From Butyrivibrio sp. (GTDB lineage: Bacteria > Bacillota > Clostridia > Lachnospirales > Lachnospiraceae): a stretch of DNA of 42,926 bases. Made by a program: the position numbers and the translations under genes. Of the stretch, positions 34,460 to 42,926 are shown piece after piece. The DNA is taken from positions 1 through 42,926 of the forward strand of contig NZ_JAGAYD010000028.1 in assembly GCF_017940685.1 (NCBI RefSeq). Reading direction: 5' to 3'. The stretch's first letter is position 1, and the number at the start of each line of letters is the position of its first letter. Under the pieces are notes generated by a model, which saw only the letters and a list, made by a program, of their open reading frames with translations, searched no databases and was not told the origin of the DNA.

Positions 34460-35704
34460 ATGAATCTTGTAGAACTCTGTAAAAACGCAAAACAGGCTAA
34501 ATATGAGGTGGGGAGCCTTTCTACTTCCCAGAAAAATGATGCTCTTTTATTCATAGCTGATGAACTTATCGCAAATAGTGACAGTATCATTAAGGCCAAT
34601 GAAGTTGATGTCAAAAAGGGACAGGACAATGGAATGCATAAAGGTCTTATTGACAGGCTGCTTCTCAATGAAGGAAGGATCGAGGCAATAGCCGAAGGGC
34701 TTAGACAGGTGGTAGCTCTTCCTGATCCAATTGGAGAGGAGATCGAGCACTTTGAAAGACCAAATGGCCTTAAGCTTAAAAAGGTAAGAGTTCCTCTTGG
34801 AGTCATTGGAATCATATATGAATCAAGGCCTAATGTGACTGCAGATGCCTTCGCACTTACATTTAAGGCTGGAAATGCTGTTGTTCTAAAGGGCGGAAGT
34901 GATGCAATAAACAGCAATATTGCTATTGCGAATGTGTGCAGGAATGCTCTTATAAAGAAAGGCATAACCCCTGACGCAATTCAGCTCATAGAGGATACCG
35001 ACAGAAAAGTTACCTCTGAGTTTATGAAGATGAATGACTATGTTGATGTTCTGATTCCCAGAGGTGGAGCAGGACTTATAAGATCTGTTGTTGAAAATTC
35101 CACTATACCTGTTATCGAGACAGGCAGCGGAAACTGCCATATTTATGTGGACAAGGAAGCTGACATAAGTAAGGCAATTCCAATAATCATTAATGCTAAA
35201 ACCCAGAGAATTGGGGTCTGCAATGCTGCAGAATCTCTTATTGTCCATGAGGATATAAGAGATGAGTTTTTGCCTCTCTTTTCAAAGGCCATGAAAGATC
35301 ATAGTGTGGAAGTAAGAGCTGATGAAGAAAGCAGACCATATATAGAGGGCGCAGAAAGTGCCACAGTAGAAGACTTTGGAAAAGAGTATCTTGACTACAT
35401 CATCTCTGTTAAGACAGTTAAGAATGTAGATGAAGCAATTGATCACATTAACAGATACAACACTGGACATTCTGAGTCCATAATCACAGAGAATAAGGCC
35501 ACTGCACAGAGATTCCTTGATCGCGTTGATGCAGCATGTGTTTATGTCAATGCGTCCACCAGATTTACTGATGGATTTGAATTTGGCTTTGGCGCTGAGA
35601 TAGGTATCAGTACGCAGAAACTCCATGCCAGAGGACCAATGGGACTTAGGGAGCTTACATCCTACAAATACCAGATCTATGGGGAAGGGCAGATCAGAGG
35701 ATAA
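34460..35704 (+). CDS. proA: gamma-glutamyl phosphate reductase
   Basis: NADPH-dependent reduction of gamma-glutamyl phosphate to glutamate semialdehyde, second step of proline synthesis. ATG 34460 (414 aa) is chosen because AGAGG (34446-34450) is nine bases before it but directly touches the in-frame ATG at 34451. Aldehyde-dehydrogenase-type features: [32 protein letters not shown], and the catalytic Cys in [15 protein letters not shown]. Family-size and complete. ProB is encoded 27 kb upstream under a different promoter. An aldolase-like gene starts two bases after the stop. Confidence 0.96.
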   Translation: MNLVELCKNAKQAKYEVGSLSTSQKNDALLFIADELIANSDSIIKANEVDVKKGQDNGMHKGLIDRLLLNEGRIEAIAEGLRQVVALPDPIGEEIEHFERPNGLKLKKVRVPLGVIGIIYESRPNVTADAFALTFKAGNAVVLKGGSDAINSNIAIANVCRNALIKKGITPDAIQLIEDTDRKVTSEFMKMNDYVDVLIPRGGAGLIRSVVENSTIPVIETGSGNCHIYVDKEADISKAIPIIINAKTQRIGVCNAAESLIVHEDIRDEFLPLFSKAMKDHSVEVRADEESRPYIEGAESATVEDFGKEYLDYIISVKTVKNVDEAIDHINRYNTGHSESIITENKATAQRFLDRVDAACVYVNASTRFTDGFEFGFGAEIGISTQKLHARGPMGLRELTSYKYQIYGEGQIRG

Positions 35705-35705
35705 C

Positions 35706-36806
35706 ATGGACAATTTACAGTATCTAGAGGAAAGAAAGCACATAATCGATGTTGCCAGAGAACTTAATGAAATAGGTCTTCTTGTAAGAACCTGGGGGAA
35801 TATAAGCTGCAGAACAGATTCAGATCATTTTCTCATAACACCAAGTGGCATAAGGTATGAAGATCTTACTCCGGAAATGATTGTTTTAGTTGATCTTAAG
35901 GACATGTCCTATGAAGGAGAATATAAGCCTTCCAGTGAGAAGCTGGTTCACGCAGCTGCTTACAATGCAAGGAAGCACTGTGATTTCATTATCCACACAC
36001 ATCAGGTGTTTGCATCCTGCGCTGGAACCCTTGGTATAAAGAAAGTCTTTTCATACTTTGAGGATGAGGATGTTACTATTCCTGTTGCTTCATATGCACT
36101 TCCAGGAACGCAACAACTGGCGGATAACGTCAAAAGAACGCTTAATAAGTTTAAATCTTCCAATGGAATAATAATGTCCAATCACGGAACGCTGTGCCTT
36201 GGCGAAACCTCCAATGAAGCATTGTTTGAAGCGGAGATGATGGAAACAGCCTGCAGAAACTTTCTTGAGGATGTATGCAAGATGGATATGCCCCACGGCG
36301 TTGAGGAGATGTTTTCATCCCATCTTGAAAATGGTGACATCATCTATGATGTTCATGATACTCCTGAGAGGGTTAAGACAATACACAAGCAGGTATATTC
36401 GAAGCGTTCAGACGTTAAATATATAATTCACAATAAGTCAGAGGCTGTAATGATGGTTTCCAGAAGAGCCAATCATATGAAGCCGCTACTTGATGATTTT
36501 GCACAGCTTATTGGAGTGTCTGTTAAGATACCTTCAAATGAAGGGGAGATATATCACAACATCAAGAAAAAGGTTAATGTCCTGTTTGTGCCAAATGACG
36601 GTGCGTACTGCTTTGGCCCCACTAAAGATGATGCAGAGGCAGTAGCCATGGTCCTTGATAAGGGCTGTATTGCATATATCGCTGCCATGAGAAATGGCGA
36701 GGGACATTATCTTTCACTTTTTGATTGCATCAAAATGAACCGCAATTACAGAAAGAATTATTCAAAACTTGCTGACACTGTAGCACATGAGGAGAAAGAT
36801 GATTAA
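35706..36806 (+). CDS. tandem class II aldolase/adducin-like protein, second domain degenerate
   Basis: 366 residues from ATG 35706, chosen because AGAGG precedes it and the longer open frame from 35625 overlaps proA. The first domain (about 1-190) is a class II aldolase/epimerase fold with TWGNISCR, and a complete zinc/acid set by motif: Glu78 in PSSEKLVHAA, His97 and His99 in IIHTHQVFASCAGT, His160 in SNHGTLCLG. The second part (about 215-355) repeats the pattern imperfectly: IIHNKSEAVMMVS has one of the two His, and VPNDGAYCFG replaces the NHG motif, so zinc binding is probably lost. Single-domain homologues act on fuculose or ribulose phosphates; the substrate here is unknown. It overlaps the S66 peptidase gene by 8 bases. 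Confidence 0.85.
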   Translation: MDNLQYLEERKHIIDVARELNEIGLLVRTWGNISCRTDSDHFLITPSGIRYEDLTPEMIVLVDLKDMSYEGEYKPSSEKLVHAAAYNARKHCDFIIHTHQVFASCAGTLGIKKVFSYFEDEDVTIPVASYALPGTQQLADNVKRTLNKFKSSNGIIMSNHGTLCLGETSNEALFEAEMMETACRNFLEDVCKMDMPHGVEEMFSSHLENGDIIYDVHDTPERVKTIHKQVYSKRSDVKYIIHNKSEAVMMVSRRANHMKPLLDDFAQLIGVSVKIPSNEGEIYHNIKKKVNVLFVPNDGAYCFGPTKDDAEAVAMVLDKGCIAYIAAMRNGEGHYLSLFDCIKMNRNYRKNYSKLADTVAHEEKDD

Positions 36807-37866
36807 AAGACCAGGAAATATCAAAAGCGGAGATACGATCGGAATAACAGCCCCATCCTTTGGTGCCTTCATCGAGCCATATAGTCTTCTTATTGATATT
36901 GCTGAAGATAATTTAAAGGACAGAGGTTACAGGATATTTGAGGGCAAGACAGCCAGGCTCGGAGATGGCATAGGGATCAGCACTGACCCAAAGGTCTGCG
37001 GCGCTGAACTTATGGATTTTTACAAAAGAGATGATATTGATGCCATTATTTCCGCAGGTGGCGGTGAACTCATGAATGAGACCATAACCTATGTGGATTT
37101 TGATGAGCTGAAAAACTATAAGCCAAAGTGGTATGTTGGATATTCTGACAATACTAATTTTATTTTCCCTCTTGTAACAATTACAGGCGTTCAGGGGATC
37201 TACGGTCCTTGTATAAATGGATATGCCAAGGTGTGGGAAGATACAGAAAAAGATACCTTCGCAATCTTAGAGGGCACTAAGAGCTCTTTTGACGGATATG
37301 ATATGTTTGCAGAGCCGGTTAATGAAACTGATCCTGAAATAGAAGAGTATACTGATGAGTATCTACGTGCGCCATATCCTCTTAATGCTAAAAGGCAACT
37401 TGTATCATATGTACATGACGGCAAAGGTCTTGTATCTGCAGATAATGAAAATATCGAAATGCAGGGCATATTACTTGGTGGATGTCTTGACGTACTTGCC
37501 AATCTTGTCGGAACAAGGTTTGACAGGGTTAATGAGTTTATAGCGGGTAATCCTGGAGTGATCTGGGTTTTGGAAGCCTGTGATCTTTCTCCGATGTCTA
37601 CAAGAAGAGCAATATGGAACCTTAGAGAAGCTGGATGGTTTGACTCAGCTGCCGGCTTTGTCATTGGAAGGCCCAGGGCTTCCTGGAAGCAGGATATGCT
37701 TGGCGTAGATCAGTATAACGCTGTCACAGATGTGGTCCGTGAAATGAAGGTCCCTGTAGTTATGGATGCTGAGATTGGACATATAGATCCAATGCTTCCT
37801 GTTATCATGGGAGCAGAGGCTAAAGTAAGTGTTTGCTCAAATAAATTAAATATCAGTTACGTGTAA
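36799..37866 (+). CDS. LD-carboxypeptidase family protein (peptidase S66, LdcA/MccF)
   Basis: 355 residues, cytoplasmic (no signal). ATG 36799 follows GAGGAG within the aldolase gene end; the open frame from 36787 has no ribosome site. Serine peptidase S66 features: GDTIGITAPSFGAF at the start, AIISAGGGELMNE, nucleophile Ser116 in VGYSDNTNF, the Glu in VLEACDLSPM and the His in GHIDPMLPVIMGAEA, the Ser-Glu-His triad. LdcA trims the terminal D-Ala from murein tetrapeptides; MccF instead cleaves microcin C-type toxins. The sequence alone does not decide between them. It is third in a proA-led operon. Confidence 0.88.
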   Translation: MIKRPGNIKSGDTIGITAPSFGAFIEPYSLLIDIAEDNLKDRGYRIFEGKTARLGDGIGISTDPKVCGAELMDFYKRDDIDAIISAGGGELMNETITYVDFDELKNYKPKWYVGYSDNTNFIFPLVTITGVQGIYGPCINGYAKVWEDTEKDTFAILEGTKSSFDGYDMFAEPVNETDPEIEEYTDEYLRAPYPLNAKRQLVSYVHDGKGLVSADNENIEMQGILLGGCLDVLANLVGTRFDRVNEFIAGNPGVIWVLEACDLSPMSTRRAIWNLREAGWFDSAAGFVIGRPRASWKQDMLGVDQYNAVTDVVREMKVPVVMDAEIGHIDPMLPVIMGAEAKVSVCSNKLNISYV

Positions 37867-37931
37867 ATCACTTGCTTTAATTATTTACAATCTTTAGATT
37901 TTATTTACGTGCAATTACGATAACTATAAGA

Positions 37932-37942
37932 TATAATATAAT
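37932..37942 (+). promoter_or_regulatory. candidate -10 region for the secreted protein gene
   Basis: Two overlapping TATAAT boxes (37932-37937 and 37937-37942), 34-44 bases before the ATG. No clear -35 box; the surrounding 110 bases are AT-rich with otherwise no feature. Confidence 0.4.
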
Positions 37943-37975
37943 CACTCACTATGTATGAATGGAGGGTTTCTTACG

Positions 37976-38665
37976 ATGAAAAAGACTTTAAAAATGATAT
38001 TTGGTTTAACACTTGCTCTGATGTTTTTCCTGTCCGCACCTGCCATGCAGTCATATGCCTACAGCACAATTCCTGATTACTTTGACTTTGGTGATGCTAC
38101 AATAGCAATTCCTGCAGGCGGGAGTTATAAGATGTGGCTTGCAGCAACATATGATTATACATACTTTATTGAAGGTGCGACCAGTGATGCAACATATCTT
38201 GAGTGCAACTTTAAGAGAGATTCCGGATATGTAACATTTCACATCGGGGCTGATGAACAGGGCGGCAATGTGTTCTTCCATTTCTATGTAAGGGACGATA
38301 AGGTGCCTAATCAGGATCTTCATGATTGTGTTGAAATCTATGTACAGAACAGACAGCCTGTAAATCAGAGCCTTCAGGTGCCTATTGCTGGTGGTAAGGT
38401 TGGTACACTTTCAAAGGATGGAAAGAGATCAATGCTCTATAATGACAAGGGCGTTGCTATGGCTTCCTTCTCACTTACAATGGGAAATGGCAGAGGTGCT
38501 GAGTTTGGACAGAAAGGTGTTGAGAGTAACGGAGCGAATTACTTCTCAGTAATCACAGGATATGATAACTGCACACCTGTTATTTCAGAATCTGACAAGG
38601 CTGTTATGCTGGCAAATGGATATGCTGGAGTAGTTGTAAATGGCAAATTTGTAAACTGGCCATAA
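37976..38665 (+). CDS. secreted protein of unknown function
   Basis: 229 residues from ATG 37976, which has GGAGGG nine bases upstream; the longer frame from 37955 would include that site. An N-terminal signal peptide (MKKTLKMIFG, then a hydrophobic core to about residue 27, with cleavage probably near AYA) is clear. The mature part is beta-rich with many Tyr and Gly, three cysteines, no membrane anchor, and no motif I recognise; TFHIGADEQGGNVFFHFYV and SLTMGNGRGAEFGQKGVESN are the most regular segments. It has its own promoter-like region and a strong terminator, so it is likely transcribed alone. Confidence 0.8.
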   Translation: MKKTLKMIFGLTLALMFFLSAPAMQSYAYSTIPDYFDFGDATIAIPAGGSYKMWLAATYDYTYFIEGATSDATYLECNFKRDSGYVTFHIGADEQGGNVFFHFYVRDDKVPNQDLHDCVEIYVQNRQPVNQSLQVPIAGGKVGTLSKDGKRSMLYNDKGVAMASFSLTMGNGRGAEFGQKGVESNGANYFSVITGYDNCTPVISESDKAVMLANGYAGVVVNGKFVNWP

Positions 38666-38686
38666 TCATTAAGTTTATCAAGATAT

Positions 38687-38721
38687 AAAAAAGCAAGCAC
38701 TTTTCGGTGCTTGCTTTTTTA
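38687..38721. terminator. bidirectional terminator between the secreted protein gene and potD
   Basis: Perfect 14-bp stem: 38687-38700 with 38707-38720, loop TTTTCG, with A run on one side and T run on the other so that it can serve both convergent transcripts. Confidence 0.93.
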
Positions 38722-38725
38722 ATGG

Positions 38726-39790
38726 TTAATTTGCTGATTTAACTTTCATCCAGGCGTCATTGTAAAGCTTGTCGCCGCTGTCTCCAAGATACTTGAAGGC
38801 TTCAAGCTTCATTGTGGAAAGATCAGGAAAGGCTACTTTGGAGCCTTTTATATCTTCATCTTCAATGTTGTTCTGGGCCTCGATGTTTGGAGTAGAGTAG
38901 GTGATGTATTCAAAATTCTTAAGAGCAATATCGCCTCTACACATGAAATCGATCCATTTTTCGGCGTTTGATACATTTTTGGATCCCTTGGTTATAACCC
39001 ATGAATCAATCCAGATATTGGAGCCTTCATCTGGAACAACATATTCAAGGTCTCTGTTTTCTCTTACTGTATATATTGCTTCTCCGGAATAGATAACTCC
39101 CAGAGCTGCCTCTCCGCCGATCATCTTGTCTCTGACCTGATCAATGACATAGGCCTGAACAAGAGGCTTTTGAGCTATAAGATCTTGTGTGGCTTTTTCA
39201 ATTTCAGCAGGATCTGTGGTGTTGAGAGAGTAGCCGTTTTTGATAAGTGCCACCATGAAAGCATCTCTTACTGAATCCTGCATAAGGATCTGACCACTGT
39301 ATTTTGGATCCCAGAGGATATCCCAGCTGTTTACAGGATCAGTGACCATGGTCTTATTATAGAGGATACCAACTGTTCCCCAGCAATATGGAACTGAATA
39401 TCTGTTACCTGGATCAAAAACTTCTGAATTCTTAAAATACTCATCGCCGATGTTCTTGGCGTTTGGAATATTTGTAAAATTAAGAGGCTGTATCATATCT
39501 TTTTCAATGAGCTTTTGTATCATGTAATCAGATGGACAGATCACATCGTAAGCAGAAGTGTCCTGGGCAAGCTTGGCAAACATGATCTCGTTGGTCTCGA
39601 ACATGTCGTAGACTACATCGATTCCTGTCTCTTCCTCAAACTGTTCGATCACATCTTCATCGATGTATTCGCCCCAGTTGTAAACGTAAAGTTTACCGTT
39701 GTCGCCCTGGCCAGATGAACTGCCGCAGGCAGATAAGCAACCGATCAGCATAGCTGATACAAGTGCTACAGATATTAGTTTCTTTTTCAT
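38726..39790 (-). CDS. potD: spermidine/putrescine ABC transporter substrate-binding lipoprotein
   Basis: 354 residues; signal ends in LSAC (lipidated Cys22). The mature part has the polyamine-binding family start LYVYNWGEYIDEDVIEQFEE and motifs CPSDYMIQKLI, YSVPYCWGTVGILYNKT and WIDSWVITKGSKN. Binds polyamines outside the membrane and delivers them to PotBC. Last gene of potABCD; a GAGG site precedes the ATG by a few bases. Its 3' end reaches the shared terminator. Polyamine is the expected ligand but the exact preference cannot be read off. Confidence 0.93.
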   Translation of the reverse strand: MKKKLISVALVSAMLIGCLSACGSSSGQGDNGKLYVYNWGEYIDEDVIEQFEEETGIDVVYDMFETNEIMFAKLAQDTSAYDVICPSDYMIQKLIEKDMIQPLNFTNIPNAKNIGDEYFKNSEVFDPGNRYSVPYCWGTVGILYNKTMVTDPVNSWDILWDPKYSGQILMQDSVRDAFMVALIKNGYSLNTTDPAEIEKATQDLIAQKPLVQAYVIDQVRDKMIGGEAALGVIYSGEAIYTVRENRDLEYVVPDEGSNIWIDSWVITKGSKNVSNAEKWIDFMCRGDIALKNFEYITYSTPNIEAQNNIEDEDIKGSKVAFPDLSTMKLEAFKYLGDSGDKLYNDAWMKVKSAN

Positions 39791-39797
39791 AATCCTC

Positions 39798-40574
39798 TTA
39801 TTTCTCCTTGGTTTTATTATTTGGTGATCTGTATATGATCATCAAAAGAGATAACACAACTACAAATATTATAGCAGAAAGAGCGTAGATTTCAGGTTGG
39901 ATTCCTCTTTTTACTTCGTTATAGATAAGAGTTGATAAAGTCTCAAAACCAGAGCCCTTGGTAAAGTAGGTGATGATAAAGTCGTCAAGGGACATGGTAA
40001 AGGCCATAAGTGCTCCTGAAACTACTCCAGGCATGATATCTGGCAGCATGGTCTTTCTAAATGCATAAAGAGGTGTTGCACCAAGATCCAGTGCAGCCTC
40101 GTAAACATAGAAGTTAAGGCTCTTTACTCTTGGCATCACACTTAGCATGACAAACGGAATATTGAAGGTGATGTGAGCCAAAAGGATAGTAGTAAAACCT
40201 GATCCTATATGAAGGAACCTAAAGAGCAGCATCAGCGAGATACCAGTAACGATATCCGCATTGATCATCGGTATATTAGTGATACCCATTATGACTGAGC
40301 GAAGCTTTGAATTAAGCCCGATCATAGCGATGCAGGTGATTGTACCAATGATAGTTGAAAAAATGGTTGCCAGGACTGCAATTGAAAGAGTATTTACAAG
40401 GGCACTGGCTACTGCCTGATCGGAAAAGAGTCTTGTGTACCACTTGAGCGTAAATCCTCCCCATTTGGCCCTTGACTTGCTTGAGTTAAATGAAAGGATG
40501 ATAAGCGTAACTATAGGTGCGTACATGAAGATAAGGATAATGCCAAGGTATATCTTTTCAAATACTTTTCTCAT
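39798..40574 (-). CDS. potC: spermidine/putrescine ABC transporter permease PotC
   Basis: 258 residues with six membrane helices. The ATPase-docking motif is YEAALDLGATPLYAFRKTML followed by PDIMPGVVSGALMAFTMSLDDFIITYF, typical of PotC. Its ATG overlaps the potB stop by one base (TGATG), a sign of translational coupling. Forms the channel with PotB. Confidence 0.93.
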   Translation of the reverse strand: MRKVFEKIYLGIILIFMYAPIVTLIILSFNSSKSRAKWGGFTLKWYTRLFSDQAVASALVNTLSIAVLATIFSTIIGTITCIAMIGLNSKLRSVIMGITNIPMINADIVTGISLMLLFRFLHIGSGFTTILLAHITFNIPFVMLSVMPRVKSLNFYVYEAALDLGATPLYAFRKTMLPDIMPGVVSGALMAFTMSLDDFIITYFTKGSGFETLSTLIYNEVKRGIQPEIYALSAIIFVVVLSLLMIIYRSPNNKTKEK

Positions 40575-41401
40575 CAGAATATGCCTCCTTCCTTATCAGA
40601 AATGCTCTCGATTATCATGTTAAGAAGGATGAATATCATGAGAACTATAGACAGTCCGCTTCCAAGGTGCCAGTCATAAACTTGTGTAAACTGCTGCTCG
40701 ATTATGTTACCAATAAGAAGGATCTTGGATCCACCCAGCATGGTAGAAATAGCGAAAGTTGTAAGAGCAGGAATGAACACCATTGTAATACCGCTGATGA
40801 TACCAGGAACAGACAGCGGAAGAGTGATCCTAAGGAATGTCTGAACTGAATCTGCACCAAGGTCTCTTGCGGCATTTATCACATTATCATCAATCCTTGA
40901 CAGGGAGTTGTATATAGGTAGGATCATAAATGGCAGGAAGTTATAGACCATACCAAGTACGATGGCACCTGATGTATTGATGATATTTATTGTTGGAAGA
41001 TGCAAAAACTCAAGGACTGTGTTAATGACACCTTTTCCCTCCAGAAGAGTCATCCATGTAAGAGTCCTTAAAAGAAAGTTCATCCACATAGGCAGAATGA
41101 ACAGCGTTACAAGATAGGTGTTTCTTGTAAGCTTCATGGATGCAAGGATCATTCCCAGAGGATATGCAAGTAGAAAACAGATTACCGTGCTAATGAAGGC
41201 CAAAGCAATAGAACGGCATAAGGCCTTAAAATAGCCAGACTCTGAAATCCTTGCGATATTATCAAATGTAAAAGCGCCGCTTGTATCAGTAACACCATAA
41301 TAGATCACCATAGCCAGAGGAACCACGATAAAGATCACAGCCCAGACAAGATAAGGCGAAGCCATAAGGAATGCGCTTTTTGCGTTTTTAAATAGTTTCA
41401 C
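40574..41401 (-). CDS. potB: spermidine/putrescine ABC transporter permease PotB
   Basis: 275 residues with six membrane helices; begins with GTG at the complement of 41399-41401, supported by GAGGAGGC just upstream within potA. Motifs: [18 protein letters not shown] and the coupling loop [20 protein letters not shown] followed by [19 protein letters not shown]. Overlaps potA by 14 bases and potC by one, so the operon is tightly coupled. Confidence 0.93.
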   Translation of the reverse strand: MKLFKNAKSAFLMASPYLVWAVIFIVVPLAMVIYYGVTDTSGAFTFDNIARISESGYFKALCRSIALAFISTVICFLLAYPLGMILASMKLTRNTYLVTLFILPMWMNFLLRTLTWMTLLEGKGVINTVLEFLHLPTINIINTSGAIVLGMVYNFLPFMILPIYNSLSRIDDNVINAARDLGADSVQTFLRITLPLSVPGIISGITMVFIPALTTFAISTMLGGSKILLIGNIIEQQFTQVYDWHLGSGLSIVLMIFILLNMIIESISDKEGGIF

Positions 41402-42461
41402 TTATTGCCTCCTCATCCTCTGAAACGGGCACATTCATGATCTGAATATTAAATGGATCAACCTTGATGCCAACCTTGGTGCCGACTTCTGAAAGCCTGG
41501 TGGAGTGTACAAGCCATTCGTACCCACAGGCCTCAACATCCATTTCATAATGCACACCCTTGAAAGTAAGATCGGTAACAACACCGGAGATTGTACCTTC
41601 TGAAGGCGCTACAAGTTCCACATCCTCAGGTCTTATCACCACATCCACGGGCTTGTTTTCGCCAAAGCCTTTATCGACGCAGGCAAATTTTGTGCCAAGG
41701 ATATCCACAAGCTCATCCCTTATCATTGTTGCCCTGATGATGTTGCTGTCTCCAATAAAGTCAGCAACAAAGGCATTCTCAGGCTCGTTATAAATGGTTT
41801 CAGGAGAGCCTTCCTGCTGAATGTAGCCCTGGTTCATTACCACAATGTGGTCAGACATTGTAAGAGCCTCTTCCTGATCGTGGGTTACATAGATGAAGGT
41901 GATGCCAAGTTCTTCCTTGAGTCTTTTAAGTTCGTACTGCATATCCTGACGCATTTTAAGGTCAAGGGCACCTAGAGGCTCGTCAAGCAAAAGAACTTTG
42001 GGTTCATTGACAATAGCTCTTGCAATGGCGATACGCTGCTGCTGACCACCAGATAACGAATCAGGCATACGTTTTTCAAACCCTTCAAGGTTTACAAGTT
42101 TAAGCGCGTACCTTATCTTGTCCTTAATGTAGCTGTCTGGTTTGTTCTTTATTTTCAGTCCAAAGGCTATATTTTCTTCAATACTCATATGGGTAAAAAG
42201 AGCATACTTCTGGAAAACAGTATTGAGCTGCCTTTTATTTGGGGCAAGAGAAGTTATATCCTGTCCGTCAAAAACAACTCTGCCCTGATCCGGTTTTTCA
42301 AAACCGCCAATTATCCTAAGGGTTGTGGTCTTGCCACATCCAGAAGGACCAAGGAGAGTTACAAAAGAATTCTCATGTATATCAAGGTTTAGATCGTCTA
42401 AAATAAGCTGACCATCATAGGATTTAGAGATGTGCTCCAGTGTGATAAGACTTTTACCCAT
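41388..42461 (-). CDS. potA: spermidine/putrescine ABC transporter ATP-binding protein
   Basis: 357 residues. Walker [12 protein letters not shown] (Lys44), signature [14 protein letters not shown], Walker [13 protein letters not shown] and switch THDQEEAL are all intact; a TOBE-type domain (about 240-345, [13 protein letters not shown]) follows. Powers PotBC polyamine uptake. First gene of the operon. The Shine-Dalgarno AGGAGA is about a dozen bases before the ATG, wider than usual. Because ATPases of this type can serve more than one importer, it is a possible but unproven helper for the nearby sugar permeases that lack one. Confidence 0.95.
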   Translation of the reverse strand: MGKSLITLEHISKSYDGQLILDDLNLDIHENSFVTLLGPSGCGKTTTLRIIGGFEKPDQGRVVFDGQDITSLAPNKRQLNTVFQKYALFTHMSIEENIAFGLKIKNKPDSYIKDKIRYALKLVNLEGFEKRMPDSLSGGQQQRIAIARAIVNEPKVLLLDEPLGALDLKMRQDMQYELKRLKEELGITFIYVTHDQEEALTMSDHIVVMNQGYIQQEGSPETIYNEPENAFVADFIGDSNIIRATMIRDELVDILGTKFACVDKGFGENKPVDVVIRPEDVELVAPSEGTISGVVTDLTFKGVHYEMDVEACGYEWLVHSTRLSEVGTKVGIKVDPFNIQIMNVPVSEDEEAISETI

Positions 42462-42508
42462 TATTTTTATTTTCTCCTATTATTAATAAAAATATAGCAA
42501 TCTTCTTT

Positions 42509-42536
42509 ATTTTATATGAGCCTACACCTGTGTCAA
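42509..42536 (-). promoter_or_regulatory. promoter of potABCD
   Basis: On the minus strand: perfect TTGACA (complement of 42531-42536), 16-bp spacer, TAAAAT (complement of 42509-42514). Divergent from the lactonase promoter. Confidence 0.7.
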
Positions 42537-42554
42537 TTACTTTTTTCAGATATA

Positions 42555-42583
42555 TTTAAAGTTTGATTTAGTTGTGATAGAAT
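42555..42583 (+). promoter_or_regulatory. promoter of the lactonase-family gene
   Basis: TAGAAT at 42578-42583 with extended TG (TGA-TAGAAT); weak -35 TTTAAA at 42555-42560, 17-bp spacer. Ends 47 bases before the GTG start. Confidence 0.5.
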
Positions 42584-42630
42584 GTGGTAAATAAGCGATT
42601 TTCAAAATGGCTCTTTAGGAGGATAAGAAG

Positions 42631-42926
42631 GTGGCTGCAAAGGACAAGTATGTGGCATATGTGTCCAGCTATACATCAGGGCTTGGCACTAAATACGGAA
42701 TCAGAATCTATGATGTAGATCTTAAGAATGGAAGACTCACTGAGAAACAAAAGGTTGAGATCACCAATTCTTCTTATATCGGAATATCACACAGTGGAAA
42801 AACTCTTTACTCAATTACAGATGATGGAGTTGAGTCATATAAGATCCTTAAGGACGGAAGCCTTGAGTTCTTAAATGAGGCTTCTATAAACGGAATGAGA
42901 GGCTGTTATTTAAATGAGACTCAGAA
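42631..42926 (+). CDS. lactonase-family beta-propeller protein (6-phosphogluconolactonase-like), 3' truncated
   Basis: Starts at GTG 42631 with TAGGAGG (42616-42622) eight bases before it; 98 codons are visible before the window ends and the frame stays open. The N-terminus AKDKYVAYVSSYTSG, then IRIYDVDLKNGRLTEKQK, NSSYIGISHSGKTLYSITDD and YKILKDGSLEF is the repeating blade pattern of the YbhE/Pgl seven-bladed propeller family, which includes 6-phosphogluconolactonase and related sugar-lactone enzymes. Catalytic residues would lie downstream, so activity is inferred from the family only. Confidence 0.75.
   Translation, partial: MAAKDKYVAYVSSYTSGLGTKYGIRIYDVDLKNGRLTEKQKVEITNSSYIGISHSGKTLYSITDDGVESYKILKDGSLEFLNEASINGMRGCYLNETQ

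Noticed and set aside
37867-37975. Repeat or CRISPR-like pattern in the AT-rich gap before the secreted protein gene
   Set aside because: Short similar AT-rich words (ATTTAC, ATTACG) only; no regular spacing or repeat length.
1-42926. Mobile elements, prophage, defence islands or CRISPR
   Set aside because: No transposase, integrase, terminal repeats, cas genes or toxin-antitoxin pairs; gene content and codon style are uniform throughout.

Overview
The window reads as a chromosomal segment of a Gram-positive, anaerobic Lachnospiraceae bacterium, most like Butyrivibrio or Pseudobutyrivibrio. This is inferred from gene content and order (gpmI-secG-rnr-smpB-ssrA; phoH-HD protein-ybeY), strong purine-rich Shine-Dalgarno sites, moderate-to-low GC, an Nfn-type bifurcating transhydrogenase, a clostridial-type tmRNA tag (AEDNLAFAA) and fhs/folD one-carbon genes. 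No taxonomic marker such as 16S is present. I see no phage, insertion sequence, CRISPR array, tRNA or rRNA. The segment is gene-dense and mostly housekeeping.

Layout. (1) 1-6240: 3' part of gpmI, secG, rnr and smpB, then a histidine-phosphotransfer protein and a two-receiver response regulator, then tmRNA (ssrA). RNase R, SmpB and tmRNA are partners in ribosome rescue, so the signalling pair sits inside a trans-translation cluster. (2) 6290-7790: proB, facing an unrecognised minus-strand gene across a shared hairpin. (3) 7845-14709: ftsK, fhs, folD and a zinc-ribbon/TPR/chitobiase-like membrane protein, tightly packed. (4) 14741-17179: nfnA-nfnB with a good promoter and a strong terminator. 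(5) 17272-27790: a long tight run of MORN protein, rlmH, phoH, a degenerate HD membrane protein, ybeY, a MOP-family flippase, two uncharacterised flavoproteins, 5-formyl-THF cyclo-ligase and an AraC regulator, ending at a strong terminator.

(6) 27800-34342: a glycoside-use operon made of a sugar-binding lipoprotein, two permeases and a LacZ-type GH2 beta-galactosidase, with no ATPase gene. The AraC regulator just upstream is its likely controller. (7) 34365-38721: proA (about 27 kb from proB), a tandem class II aldolase-like protein, an S66 LD-carboxypeptidase and a secreted protein of unknown function. (8) 38726-42536: potABCD polyamine transport on the minus strand, divergent from a lactonase-family gene cut by the window end.

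The most unusual points are the HPt/receiver pair between smpB and ssrA, an HD protein in the PgpH position that lacks the HD aspartate and most of the usual length, the fused active-plus-degenerate aldolase domains, and the zinc-ribbon/TPR/chitobiase architecture. I found no convincing wholly new multi-gene system. All functional assignments come from reading motifs by eye; no database search was run.
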